Shown one piece after another: positions 7,991 through 15,582 of a stretch of DNA of 64,000 nucleotides; position 1 is the first letter of the stretch; each line of letters opens with the position of its first letter. The stretch spans positions 1 through 64,000 of the forward strand of contig CAZOPF010000019.1 in the NCBI GenBank assembly GCA_964581605.1, written 5' to 3'. A model generated the notes under the pieces. The model saw nothing but the letters and a program-made list of their open reading frames with translations. It was not told the DNA's origin and ran no database searches. The stretch is from CAADGU01 sp964581605. GTDB taxonomy: Bacteria > Chloroflexota > Anaerolineae > Promineifilales > Promineifilaceae. The translations under genes and the position numbers were made by a program.

Positions 7991-8578
7991 ATGAAATTAC
8001 TCCCCTTACGATGTCCCCAATGTGGTCAGAAGTTGGAGCCGCACCATAATGATGTGGTGGTGGTGGTCTGTACGCACTGTTTCACGGCCGTGACCCTGCA
8101 CCAGACCGGCCTGCAACCGATAGACGTACACTATGCCGCCCCCGGTAATGAGCGGGTGGATAGCTGGCTGCCGGTCTGGTTGTTTCACGGCCGTGTCCAT
8201 CTGCACCAGCGCCAATCCCAGGGCAGCAGCAAAGGGGCAGACAAAGACGCCGCTGAACTATGGCAGCGGGTGCAGCGCCTGTATGCCCCCGCCTGGCAGC
8301 AACCGGCGCGGCAGGCACGCGAACTGGGCAGCAAACTGGTGCAGGCCCAACCACTTTTCCAGGCTATCCCCCGCCCGGATGGGGCACTGCTGGTCGAAAC
8401 GATTATCACCCCCGAAGATGGGCTGAAACTGCTGGATTTCATCGTCCTGACCATCGAGGCGGAGCGCAAAGATATGTTGCGCGACCTGAAATTTAACATT
8501 GAAGCGGGGACGCCTGCTCTCTGGGCCATTCCCGCCCAGAAAAAAGGGGATAGCTGGCAGTTGGCTGCCCGTGTGTAA
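7991..8578 (+). CDS. Zinc-ribbon protein, paralogue 3 (short, soluble)
   Basis: 195 aa with ribbon cysteines C8, C11, C27 and C30, then the block SWLPVWLFHGRV (about 57-68) that corresponds to the P-x-W-x-V block of paralogues 1 and 2. There is no obvious membrane helix, so it may be a soluble partner of the two membrane paralogues. Remaining sequence is Gln/Ala-rich and unrecognised. The start codon lies directly after the spacer hairpin, with no separate Shine-Dalgarno visible. Function unknown. Confidence 0.7.
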   Translation: MKLLPLRCPQCGQKLEPHHNDVVVVVCTHCFTAVTLHQTGLQPIDVHYAAPGNERVDSWLPVWLFHGRVHLHQRQSQGSSKGADKDAAELWQRVQRLYAPAWQQPARQARELGSKLVQAQPLFQAIPRPDGALLVETIITPEDGLKLLDFIVLTIEAERKDMLRDLKFNIEAGTPALWAIPAQKKGDSWQLAARV

Positions 8579-8650
8579 TCAATAGTCCGTAATCGGCGAT
8601 CCGTAATCCGTGAGCTGCCGGTTCACGCATGACGGTTTACGGTTTACGCA
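8579..8650. repeat. Spacer hairpin of CCGTAATC words
   Basis: Degenerate GTCCGTAATCGGCGATCCG copies are followed by partly complementary CGGTTTACGGTTTACGC copies. It occupies the spacer before the RidA gene, whose Shine-Dalgarno (AGGAG) comes right after. Confidence 0.6.
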
Positions 8651-8662
8651 ACAGGAGTACTT

Positions 8663-9049
8663 ATGCACAAGACCATTATTTCCACAGACAAAGCGCCCGC
8701 AGCGATAGGGCCATATTCCCAGGCAGTACGTACCGGTAATTTGTTATTTACAGCCGGGCAGGTAGGGCTAGATCCGGTCACCGGTAGCCTGGTTGAGGGG
8801 GGCGTGCAGGCGCAGACAGAACAGGCGCTGAGAAATTTGCAGGCTGTGTTGGCAGCGGCAGGGGCCACGTTTGCCAACGTGGTGAAGACAACGGTCTTTC
8901 TGGCCGATATGGCCGATTTTGCGGCGATGAATGAGGTCTACGGCCGTTACGTCACCCCCCATCCACCCGCCCGCTCCACCTTTCAAGTGGCCGCCCTGCC
9001 GCGTGGCGCGCTGGTGGAGATTGAGATGATCGCGGTGGTGCAAGAGTAA
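8663..9049 (+). CDS. ridA: RidA/YjgF family enamine/imine deaminase
   Basis: 128 aa, the usual family length. RidA hydrolyses reactive enamine/imine intermediates of PLP enzymes such as 2-aminoacrylate (established for the family). The sequence shows the N-terminal TDKAPAAIGPYSQAVRTGNLLF, the central TKTTVFLADMADF-like block (here VVKTTVFLADMADF) and the C-terminal signature ARSTFQVAALPRGALVEIE, which includes the substrate-binding arginine in PPARS. The start has CAGGAG at a proper distance. It may share a transcript with the downstream response regulator. Confidence 0.93.
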   Translation: MHKTIISTDKAPAAIGPYSQAVRTGNLLFTAGQVGLDPVTGSLVEGGVQAQTEQALRNLQAVLAAAGATFANVVKTTVFLADMADFAAMNEVYGRYVTPHPPARSTFQVAALPRGALVEIEMIAVVQE

Positions 9050-9080
9050 TTGGGTAATTACCCAATTACCCAATTACCTC
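9050..9080. repeat. Spacer hairpin of GGGTAATTACCC words
   Basis: TTGGGTAATT and its complement AATTACCCAA are repeated. It fills the 34-bp gap between ridA and the response regulator and covers where a Shine-Dalgarno would be expected. Confidence 0.65.
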
Positions 9081-9083
9081 TTT

Positions 9084-9767
9084 ATGGAAACCATCCTCGT
9101 CGTAGATGACGAAGCCAATATCCGTGACCTGGCCCGGTTGTATTTGGAGAAAGATGGATATCAGGTGATCACGGCCGTGAGCGGCCAACAAGCCCTCGAT
9201 CTCATCCAACAAAACCCGCCTACTCTCATGTTACTTGATCTGATGCTGCCCGGTATTGATGGATGGGAAGTGTGCCAGCGGCTCCGTGCAGCCAACAACC
9301 ATCTGCCCATCCTCATGCTCACTGCCCGCAACGACGATATAGATAAGATCATTGGCCTGGAAATGGGCGCAGACGATTACCTCACCAAACCCTTCAACCC
9401 CCGCGAACTGGTGGCCCGTGTCCATGCCATCTTGCGCCGCGCCGGGCCATCTTCTACCGGCGCGAAGGCTGACCAGGTGCGGCAGTTAGGCGATGTGGTT
9501 GTAGACCCTACGGCCCGCGAAGTGACGGTGAACGGCCGTCGCGTCTCCCTGCGTGCCAAAGAGTTTGACCTTCTCCTCACCCTCATGGATCATGTCAACA
9601 TGCTCCTCTCGCGTGACCAATTACTCGATCTCGTATGGGGTTACGAATTTTATGGGCAAACACGCACGGTTGACGTGCATATTGCCCATTTGCGGGACAG
9701 ATTGACCGGCAGCAACATCACGATTGAGACAGTGTGGGGGATGGGGTATAAGTTGGTAGTTGGCTAG
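9084..9767 (+). CDS. OmpR/PhoB-type response regulator
   Basis: 227 aa. The receiver domain holds the acidic pair D8/D9, the phosphoacceptor D52 (LLDLMLPGIDG), T80 and K102 (DYLTKPF). The C-terminal winged helix (about 130-227) includes LRAKEFDLLLTLMDH and the recognition-helix region GYEFYGQTRTVDVHIAHLRDRL. It binds DNA and regulates transcription when phosphorylated. No kinase gene lies next to it, so the partner is unknown. There is no clear Shine-Dalgarno: the ATG follows the repeat hairpin directly. Confidence 0.93.
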   Translation: METILVVDDEANIRDLARLYLEKDGYQVITAVSGQQALDLIQQNPPTLMLLDLMLPGIDGWEVCQRLRAANNHLPILMLTARNDDIDKIIGLEMGADDYLTKPFNPRELVARVHAILRRAGPSSTGAKADQVRQLGDVVVDPTAREVTVNGRRVSLRAKEFDLLLTLMDHVNMLLSRDQLLDLVWGYEFYGQTRTVDVHIAHLRDRLTGSNITIETVWGMGYKLVVG

Positions 9768-9775
9768 TGTTTTTA

Positions 9776-9883
9776 GTTTTTCGCCATGACTACAGCGGAT
9801 AAAGAAATGAACGGATTCCTCTCTGGAAATTTATCCGCTAATTTCACCATCCGCTGTAGTCTTAAGGGGGTGGCGAAAACTTC
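9776..9883. repeat. Long imperfect hairpin (~108 bp), MITE/REP-like
   Basis: GTTTTTCGCCATGACTACAG near 9776 is complementary to CTGTAGTC...GGTGGCGAAAAC near 9858-9883. An inner second stem (GCGGATAAA against TTTATCCGC) and an innermost GGATTCC-type stem lie inside. It is much longer than the iterated-word hairpins and could be a small non-autonomous element or an RNA structure after the response regulator. Confidence 0.6.
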
Positions 9884-9902
9884 GTGATACTAACGTAGTT
9901 GA

Positions 9903-9972
9903 AGATTAAGAGATTAAGAGACCAGGAGATTGAGAGATTACCAGTCTCAAAGTCTCTCAATATCTCACGCTC
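9903..9972. repeat. Spacer hairpin of GAGATTAAGA / AGTCTCTCAA words
   Basis: Purine-rich AGATTAAGAGATTAAGAGA copies are followed by the pyrimidine-rich complement TCTCAAAGTCTCTCAATAT. It lies immediately upstream of the nitroreductase start. Confidence 0.65.
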
Positions 9973-9974
9973 TT

Positions 9975-10568
9975 ATGAAAAAATCGCCCTTTTTGAGCCG
10001 CCGCTCCGTCCGGCGTTATCGTCCCGATGCCATCCCGCCAGAACTGATTGAAAGCCTGCTTACGGCCGCCACCTGCGCTCCCTCGGCCCACAACCGCCAG
10101 CCCTGGCGCTTTGTAGTGATGCCCGGCGCAGAAACAAAACATCGGCTTGCGGTTGCTATGGGCCAGAAGTTGCGGGCAGATTTAGAGGCTGACCAGATAG
10201 CGGCAACCATTATCGCCCAAGATGTGGCCCGTTCGTATGATCGGCTGACCAAAGCGCCGCTGCTCATCCTGCTTTGCCTGACAATGGCCGATATGGATAG
10301 TTATCCCGACCCGGCGCGCCAACACAACGAATGGGTGATGGCCGTGCAAAGCACGGCTATGGCCGGGCAAAATTTACTGCTGGCGGCACATGAAGTGGGG
10401 TTGGGCGCTTGCTGGATGTGTGCCCCCCTCTTTTGCCCGGATGTGGTGCGGCAAACATTGGCGCTGCCCTCGGATTGGCAGCCGCAGGCAATCATCACCA
10501 TTGGCTATCCAGGCGAAGCGAAAGAGAAAACGCGCCACCCTCTGGAAACCCGTCTGTTGGTTCGGTAA
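9975..10568 (+). CDS. Nitroreductase-family flavoprotein
   Basis: 197 aa, starting MKKSPFLSRRSVRRYRPDA. The frame extends upstream to 9930, but those residues come from the repeat hairpin, so the ATG at 9975 is preferred. FMN-binding features include SRRSVRRYRPD near residue 7-17, the A-P-S-A-H-N-R-Q-P-W block (about 36-45), and GLGACWMCAPLFCPD near 145-160. The relatedness to coenzyme F420 ligase-type nitroreductases is an impression only. The natural substrate is unknown; the family reduces nitro compounds, quinones or dehydrogenates small molecules using FMN. Confidence 0.88.
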   Translation: MKKSPFLSRRSVRRYRPDAIPPELIESLLTAATCAPSAHNRQPWRFVVMPGAETKHRLAVAMGQKLRADLEADQIAATIIAQDVARSYDRLTKAPLLILLCLTMADMDSYPDPARQHNEWVMAVQSTAMAGQNLLLAAHEVGLGACWMCAPLFCPDVVRQTLALPSDWQPQAIITIGYPGEAKEKTRHPLETRLLVR

Positions 10569-10641
10569 AGTTGTCTGATAAATGATGATGAATTTTGGGA
10601 ATTTATTGTACGGCCGTGCCCCTTTTGCTATTATCCCCTCA

Positions 10642-10672
10642 TTCATCAAATTTATCCAATAAATTCGATGAA
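10642..10672. promoter_or_regulatory. 31-bp near-perfect palindrome, likely operator of the GntR-type gene
   Basis: TTCATC-A-AATTTAT-CC-AATAAATT-C-GATGAA is symmetrical except for one base pair and the centre. It ends 9 bp before the ATG of the GntR/FCD regulator, a position typical for autoregulation. Binding by that protein is an inference. Confidence 0.65.
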
Positions 10673-10681
10673 TAAACGGGT

Positions 10682-11341
10682 ATGTTTCTCACTGAACTGG
10701 ATTCGGATTTTCTGCGATATCTGATCAATCGCCAGGTTGCCACTGGCGATGGCCTGCCCCCTTTGAATGAAATCAGTGTGGAGCTGGGCATTAGCGTGGG
10801 CAAACTGCGTGAACAATTGGAAGTTGCCCGCAGCCTGGGTTTTGTCTCGGTACGGCCGCGTGTGGGCATTCAGCGCGAACCGTTTGATTTCGCGCCGGCC
10901 GTGTTAATCAGTGTGCTGTTTGGATTGGGCAGTGGCGAGGCATCCTTTGCCCAATTTGCCGGGCTGCGCCGGGCGGTGGAAGACGCTTACTGGCATGAGG
11001 CGGTGTGCCAGCTCACGGCCGAAGATAAAGCCCAGTTACAGGAAATCGTCAGCCGCGCTCAAGAAAAATTGCACGGCGATCCGGTGCATGTGCCTAATGG
11101 CGAACATCGCCAGCTTCATTTACTGATGTTTAGCCGCCTGAATAACCCGTTTGTGACCGGGCTGCTGGCGGCGTATTGGGACGCCTATGAGGCCAGTGAA
11201 CTGACACGTTATGCCCGGTATGAGTATTGGCTGGAGGTGTGGCAATACCATGAACGGATTGTGGCGGCGTTAGTGGTGGGCGATTTTGAATACGGCCGTC
11301 AACTGCTGCGGGAACATTACAATTTATTGCCGATGGTTTGA
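10682..11341 (+). CDS. GntR/FadR-family regulator with FCD ligand domain
   Basis: 219 aa. The N-terminal winged helix (about 10-62) contains GDGLPPLNEISVELGISVGKLREQLEVARSLGFV, the GntR recognition region. The helical C-terminal part (about 75-215) fits the FCD domain, with AGLRRAVEDAYWHEAV and EYWLEVWQYHERIVAALVVGDFEYGRQLLREH. FCD proteins bind small organic acids and usually regulate adjacent metabolic genes. Downstream lie a CBS protein and korAB, which are candidate targets. A strong palindrome sits just upstream of the start. Confidence 0.85.
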   Translation: MFLTELDSDFLRYLINRQVATGDGLPPLNEISVELGISVGKLREQLEVARSLGFVSVRPRVGIQREPFDFAPAVLISVLFGLGSGEASFAQFAGLRRAVEDAYWHEAVCQLTAEDKAQLQEIVSRAQEKLHGDPVHVPNGEHRQLHLLMFSRLNNPFVTGLLAAYWDAYEASELTRYARYEYWLEVWQYHERIVAALVVGDFEYGRQLLREHYNLLPMV

Positions 11342-11405
11342 ATGGAGATTGGGAGATCAGGAGACTGGGAGATTGGGAGATTCAATCTCCAATCTCTAAT
11401 CTCTT
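11342..11405. repeat. Spacer hairpin of GGGAGATT / AATCTCC words
   Basis: Four degenerate GGAGATTGGGAGA copies are followed by the complement TCAATCTCCAATCTCTAATC. It lies between the GntR-type gene and the CBS gene, before that gene's strong Shine-Dalgarno. Confidence 0.7.
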
Positions 11406-11423
11406 CTTTTGGAGGTAGTTTTT

Positions 11424-11894
11424 ATGAGTTTGGAACAAGAATTAAAAAGCGAACAGGTCACGCATCTGGATTTGAGCGGGTTTTGTCTGGTGGCGGTGGG
11501 CACGGCCGTACAAGATGCCCTGGCGCAGATGCGCCACCAAAAAGTAAATGTGTGTATGGTCACGGCCGCTGATCGGCTGGCCGGCATCTTCACGGACCGC
11601 GATGTCTTGAGCCGGGTTGCCCCCCATGCTGAACTGCTAACCCAACCGATTGAAACGGTGATGACGGCCGATCCTATTACCGTCGGCCCGGAGACTTCGG
11701 CGGCGGCGGCGTTGTGGCTGATGGACGCGAAGGGGATTCGCAATTTGCCGGTGGTGGGGGAGGACGGCCGTATTCTAGGCGCAATGACCTATCAAGCGGT
11801 GATCAAATACCTGGCCGCCCGCTATCCGATTGACGTGCAAAACCGCCCCTCCCGGCCAGAGCAGTTCCCACGGCGGCGAGAGGGAGGGGATTAA
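11424..11894 (+). CDS. Tandem CBS-domain protein
   Basis: 156 aa with two CBS motifs: VGTAVQDALAQMRHQKVNVCMVTAADRLAGIFTDRDVL (about 25-62) and DPITVGPETSAAAALWLMDAKGIRNLPVVGEDGRILGAM (about 82-122). CBS pairs bind adenosyl ligands and regulate partner enzymes or transporters. The ATG at 11424 follows TTGGAGGTAG; an upstream in-frame ATG at 11409 would sit on this Shine-Dalgarno and is less likely. It precedes korA, and korB carries a similar C-terminal CBS pair, so a linked energy-sensing role is plausible. Confidence 0.88.
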   Translation: MSLEQELKSEQVTHLDLSGFCLVAVGTAVQDALAQMRHQKVNVCMVTAADRLAGIFTDRDVLSRVAPHAELLTQPIETVMTADPITVGPETSAAAALWLMDAKGIRNLPVVGEDGRILGAMTYQAVIKYLAARYPIDVQNRPSRPEQFPRRREGGD

Positions 11895-11899
11895 GTAAC

Positions 11900-12036
11900 C
11901 GTGCAGTAATTATGTAATTGAGTAATTTGGTAATGAGCCGCTTCCATTACTTAATTACCCAATTACCCAATCGCTAATTTATTTGCAAACGATCACTAAG
12001 GGGAGTGAACAGTAAACAGTGAGCAGTGAACAGGAG
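11900..12036. repeat. Two spacer repeats upstream of korA
   Basis: First a TAATTGAGTAATTTGGTAAT series with its complement ATTACTTAATTACCCAATTA (about 11905-11971). Then a one-armed series of GTGAACAGTAAACAGTGAGC copies (12004-12036). The second leads into GGAGG, but the korA Shine-Dalgarno proper (AAGGAAG) is 25 nt further on. Confidence 0.6.
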
Positions 12037-12071
12037 GTGTTCGCTGGTTACTCAAAGTAAGGAAGAATCAC

Positions 12072-13952
12072 ATGAGTGAGACAGATCAATTTGAAGAACG
12101 GGAATCAGTGGTTATACGCTTTGCCGGGGATTCGGGGGATGGAATGCAGCTAACCGGCACGCAGTTTACCAATACGTCGGCCGTGTTTGGCAACGACATC
12201 AGCACCATGCCCGACTTTCCGGCGGAAATTCGGGCTCCGGCGGGCACACTGGCCGGCGTGAGCGGCTTTCAAATCAATATCTCTGAGCGCGATATTCTGA
12301 CGCCGGGTGATGCACCGCAAGTCTTGGTTGCCATGAACCCGGCGGCACTAAAGGCGTGTCTGCCCGAATTGGAACACGGCGGCACAATTATCGTCAACAC
12401 GGACGCCTTCAACAGTGCTAATTTGAAAAAAGCGGGATATGAAGAAAATCCATTGGATAACGAGAGCCTGAAAAACTACCAGGTCATTCGTGTACCCTTA
12501 ACCTCGTTAAACCGCGAGGCATTGAAAGATATTGAAGGGCTGGGCAACAAAGAAAAAGACCGGTCGCAAAACTTTTTTGCTCTGGGTATTGCCTTTTGGA
12601 TGTTTGACCGGCCAATGGAGACGACGCTGGAATGGCTGAAAGAAAAGTTCGGCAAACGGCCGGAGATTTATCAGGCCAACAGCCGGTCGTTGCAGGCTGG
12701 CTACTTCTTTGGCGATACGACGCGCACCTTCCAGCATCGTTATCGCATACGGCCGGCCGTGCTGCCGCCGGGCACGTATCGCAAAGTGACAGGGAATGAA
12801 GCGGTGGCCATGGGGTTGGTGACGGCCGCCCGCAAAATGGGCAAACCACTCTTTTATGGCACCTATCCCATCACCCCGGCCAGCGACATTTTGCACGCCC
12901 TGGCCGGGCTGCGCCATTTTGATGTGCGCACCTTTCAGGCTGAGGATGAGATTGCGGCCATGGGGTCGGTGATTGGGGCGGCCTTTGGCGGCGCGCTGGC
13001 GGTGACGGGTACCAGCGGCCCTGGCATAGCCCTGAAAAGCGAAGCGATGAACCTGGCGATTATGCTGGAATTGCCGATGGTGATTGTGAACGTGCAGCGC
13101 GGCGGCCCCAGCACCGGCCTGCCCACCAAGACGGAGCAGGCGGATTTGATGCAGGCGCTGTTTGGCCGCAATGGGGAAAGCCCGATTATTGTGCTGGCCC
13201 CGCAAAGTCCTTCGGATTGTTTTGATATGGCTTTGGAAGCGGCCCGGTTGGCCGTGCGCAGTATGTCACCCGTGCTGTTGTTGTCGGATGGGTTTCTGGC
13301 GAATAGTTCGGAACCGTGGCGGATTCCTGACCCGGAAGCGATTCCGGCGATAGCGGTGCAGCATCCACACGGCCGTAACCATCACAGCGAGGCCAACGGC
13401 GACGCTCCCTTCCTACCCTATGAGCGGGACCCGGAAACGGGGGCGCGGCCGTGGGCCATCCCCGGTACGCCTGGCCTGGAACATCGCATTGGCGGCCTGA
13501 GCAAAGCGCCGCGCACCGGCAATGTTTCTTATGACCCGCAGCACAATGAGCAGATGTTTTTGGAACGGCGCGATAAACTGGCCCGGCTGGCGGAGGTGAT
13601 TCCGGCACAGGAAGTGTATGGCCCGAAGTCGGGCGATTTGCTGGTGGTCAGTTGGGGGGGCACGTTTGGGTCGGTGCGTTCGGCCGTGCAGCAAGCGCAG
13701 GCCGATGGCTACGCCGTTGCCCATGCCCATTTACGTTATCTGAATCCGTTCCCGGCTAATTTGCGGGACATTCTCAGCCGATACCAGCGGGTGTTGGTGC
13801 CGGAATTGAACGGTGGACAGCTTGCCTTTCTATTGCGCGGCCGTTTTGCGCTGAATATCCAATCATACCCGAAGATGCAGGCACGGCCGTTTAAGATTAG
13901 CGAGGTGTATGGGAAGATTGTGGAGGTGATCGGCAAACAGGTAATTGAGTAA
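12072..13952 (+). CDS. korA: 2-oxoacid:acceptor oxidoreductase, fused gamma-alpha subunit
   Basis: 626 aa. The N-terminal gamma domain (about 1-200) starts VVIRFAGDSGDGMQLTGTQF. The alpha (PorA-like) part follows with YGTYPITPASDILHALA (about 257-273), TGTSGPGIALKSE (near 315) and GGPSTGLPTKTEQADL (about 343-358). With the beta subunit it forms a ThDP enzyme that oxidatively decarboxylates 2-oxoglutarate, or a similar 2-oxoacid, to acyl-CoA with ferredoxin as acceptor. The gamma-alpha fusion and length match KorA of actinobacteria and Chloroflexota. Shine-Dalgarno AAGGAAG precedes the start. It forms an operon with korB. Confidence 0.93.
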   Translation: MSETDQFEERESVVIRFAGDSGDGMQLTGTQFTNTSAVFGNDISTMPDFPAEIRAPAGTLAGVSGFQINISERDILTPGDAPQVLVAMNPAALKACLPELEHGGTIIVNTDAFNSANLKKAGYEENPLDNESLKNYQVIRVPLTSLNREALKDIEGLGNKEKDRSQNFFALGIAFWMFDRPMETTLEWLKEKFGKRPEIYQANSRSLQAGYFFGDTTRTFQHRYRIRPAVLPPGTYRKVTGNEAVAMGLVTAARKMGKPLFYGTYPITPASDILHALAGLRHFDVRTFQAEDEIAAMGSVIGAAFGGALAVTGTSGPGIALKSEAMNLAIMLELPMVIVNVQRGGPSTGLPTKTEQADLMQALFGRNGESPIIVLAPQSPSDCFDMALEAARLAVRSMSPVLLLSDGFLANSSEPWRIPDPEAIPAIAVQHPHGRNHHSEANGDAPFLPYERDPETGARPWAIPGTPGLEHRIGGLSKAPRTGNVSYDPQHNEQMFLERRDKLARLAEVIPAQEVYGPKSGDLLVVSWGGTFGSVRSAVQQAQADGYAVAHAHLRYLNPFPANLRDILSRYQRVLVPELNGGQLAFLLRGRFALNIQSYPKMQARPFKISEVYGKIVEVIGKQVIE

Positions 13953-13996
13953 TCAGGTAATTGGGTAATTACTCATTTACCCACTTACCCAATTAC
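13953..13996. repeat. Spacer hairpin of GGGTAATT / AATTACCC words
   Basis: CAGGTAATTGGGTAATTACTC is followed by TTTACCCACTTACCCAATTAC. It occupies the korA-korB spacer and begins within the last korA codons. Confidence 0.65.
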
Positions 13997-14016
13997 TTTC
14001 TCACAGGAACAACAAT

Positions 14017-15531
14017 ATGAGTACAGAAACCATTCCTTTAACCCGGCAAGATTTTGTTTCCAACCAGACGGTGCGCTGGTGCCCTGGTTGTGGCGATTAT
14101 TCGATTCTGGCGCAGGTGCAAAAGACGATGCCTGATATTGGCGTCGCCAGAGAGGATATTGTTTTTATTTCGGGGATTGGCTGCTCCAGCCGGTTCCCGT
14201 ATTACATGAACACATACGGCATTCACAGCATTCACGGCCGTGCCCCCACCCTGGCCACTGGTTTAGCTGTGGCCCGCCCTGACCTGAGCATCTGGGTTGT
14301 CACTGGTGACGGTGACGGCCTCTCCATTGGTGGCAACCACATGATTCACGCCATCCGCCGCAACGTCAATCTGAACATTTTGCTGTTCAATAATCGCATT
14401 TATGGCCTGACCAAAGGGCAGTATTCACCCACATCCCGGCACGGCATGGTCACCAAATCCTCGCCGATGGGATCGTTGGAGCAGCCGTTGAACCCCATCG
14501 CCCTGGCATTGGCTTCCGAGGCAACCTTCGTGGCCCGTTCCATTGACGCACACACACAGCATTTGGGTGAGATTCTGTTGGAAGCGGCACACCATGTGGG
14601 CACGTCGTTTGTGGAGATTTACCAGAACTGCGTCATCTTTAACCCCAATGAATGGATTGGTCTGGATGATCGCCGCCTGCGGGATGAAAATATCCTCTAC
14701 CTGAAGCATGGTGAGCCGATGATTTTTGGCAAGGATCATGACAAGGGTATCCGCCTGAACGGTTTTACGCCGGAAGTGGTGCAATTGGGCAACGGCGTCA
14801 GTGAGGAGAATTTGCTGGTGCATGACGAAACTTCCATGCAGTTGGCCTTTATCATCAGCAGCATGGAGTTCCCACAATTCCCCGCGCCGATGGGCGTGAT
14901 TCGCCGGGTGCAAAAACAGACCTATACGGAAGGGCTGATGGCGCAGATACACACGGCTCAGGCCAAGAAGGGAGTGGGGGATTTGTATGAACTGTATACC
15001 TCGGCCGATATGTGGACGGTGACAGAGCGGGAAGAAGTGCGAGCCAAACAAACGGGTGCGCTGTCATCGGAACTGGATGAGGCGTATGTGGATGAGATGG
15101 AGCAGTTGCCGGAGGAGACAACGGCCGTACAAGACCAACTCGCCGCCCCCATCGCCACCTTGCTACCCCATGCGCCGGTTTCCATTGATGCCGGCGCTTC
15201 GCTGGCTAAAGCGATCCGCCAGATGAATGCGCATCATGTGGGCTGCCTGCTGGTGACGGATAAGGATGACCGCTTGATGGGTATTTTTACAGAGAAGGAT
15301 GTGCTGATGCGCGTGGTGGGGCTGGTGGATGACCTGACGGCCGTGCCTGTAGCTGATTACATGACCGCCCATCCCATTGCGCTGACGGCCGACCTGCCCA
15401 TTGCCCAGGCATTGCACGAAATGTCTATGCACGGTTTCCGCCATGTGCCGCTGGTGGATGGGGACGGCCGTCCCGAAGGTGTTATTTCCTTCCGGGATGT
15501 GGTGCGCCATTTGAAACAGAACTTTAATTAA
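14017..15531 (+). CDS. korB: 2-oxoacid:ferredoxin oxidoreductase beta subunit with C-terminal CBS pair
   Basis: 504 aa. The ThDP beta module occupies about residues 1-340: WCPGCGDYSI near 22, GIGCSSRFPYYM near 66, GDGDGLSIGGNH near 98 and NNRIYGLTKGQYSPTS near 128. KorB proteins are usually about 280-350 aa. The extra ~125 residues form two CBS motifs (VSIDAGASLAKAIRQMNAHH... and PIALTADLPIAQALHEMSMH...) ending VISFRDVVRHL. A CBS module fused to the ThDP subunit suggests allosteric control by an adenylate or cofactor (inference). AGGAA precedes the ATG. A strong terminator follows. Confidence 0.92.
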   Translation: MSTETIPLTRQDFVSNQTVRWCPGCGDYSILAQVQKTMPDIGVAREDIVFISGIGCSSRFPYYMNTYGIHSIHGRAPTLATGLAVARPDLSIWVVTGDGDGLSIGGNHMIHAIRRNVNLNILLFNNRIYGLTKGQYSPTSRHGMVTKSSPMGSLEQPLNPIALALASEATFVARSIDAHTQHLGEILLEAAHHVGTSFVEIYQNCVIFNPNEWIGLDDRRLRDENILYLKHGEPMIFGKDHDKGIRLNGFTPEVVQLGNGVSEENLLVHDETSMQLAFIISSMEFPQFPAPMGVIRRVQKQTYTEGLMAQIHTAQAKKGVGDLYELYTSADMWTVTEREEVRAKQTGALSSELDEAYVDEMEQLPEETTAVQDQLAAPIATLLPHAPVSIDAGASLAKAIRQMNAHHVGCLLVTDKDDRLMGIFTEKDVLMRVVGLVDDLTAVPVADYMTAHPIALTADLPIAQALHEMSMHGFRHVPLVDGDGRPEGVISFRDVVRHLKQNFN

Positions 15532-15533
15532 CC

Positions 15534-15575
15534 ACAAAAAAAGGCCAGCTTTTTCACAAAGCTGGCCTTTTTTAG
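15534..15575. terminator. Bidirectional rho-independent terminator
   Basis: AAAAAAAGGCCAGCTTT, a short loop, then AAAGCTGGCCTTTTTT. With A- and T-runs on the two sides it can end both korB (plus) and the convergent polysaccharide operon (minus). Confidence 0.93.
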
Positions 15576-15582
15576 ATTCAGG

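Noticed and set aside
11342..11572. 76-codon plus-strand frame beginning in the GGAGATT repeat
   Set aside because: It overlaps the CBS gene in another frame and its first third is only repeat translation.
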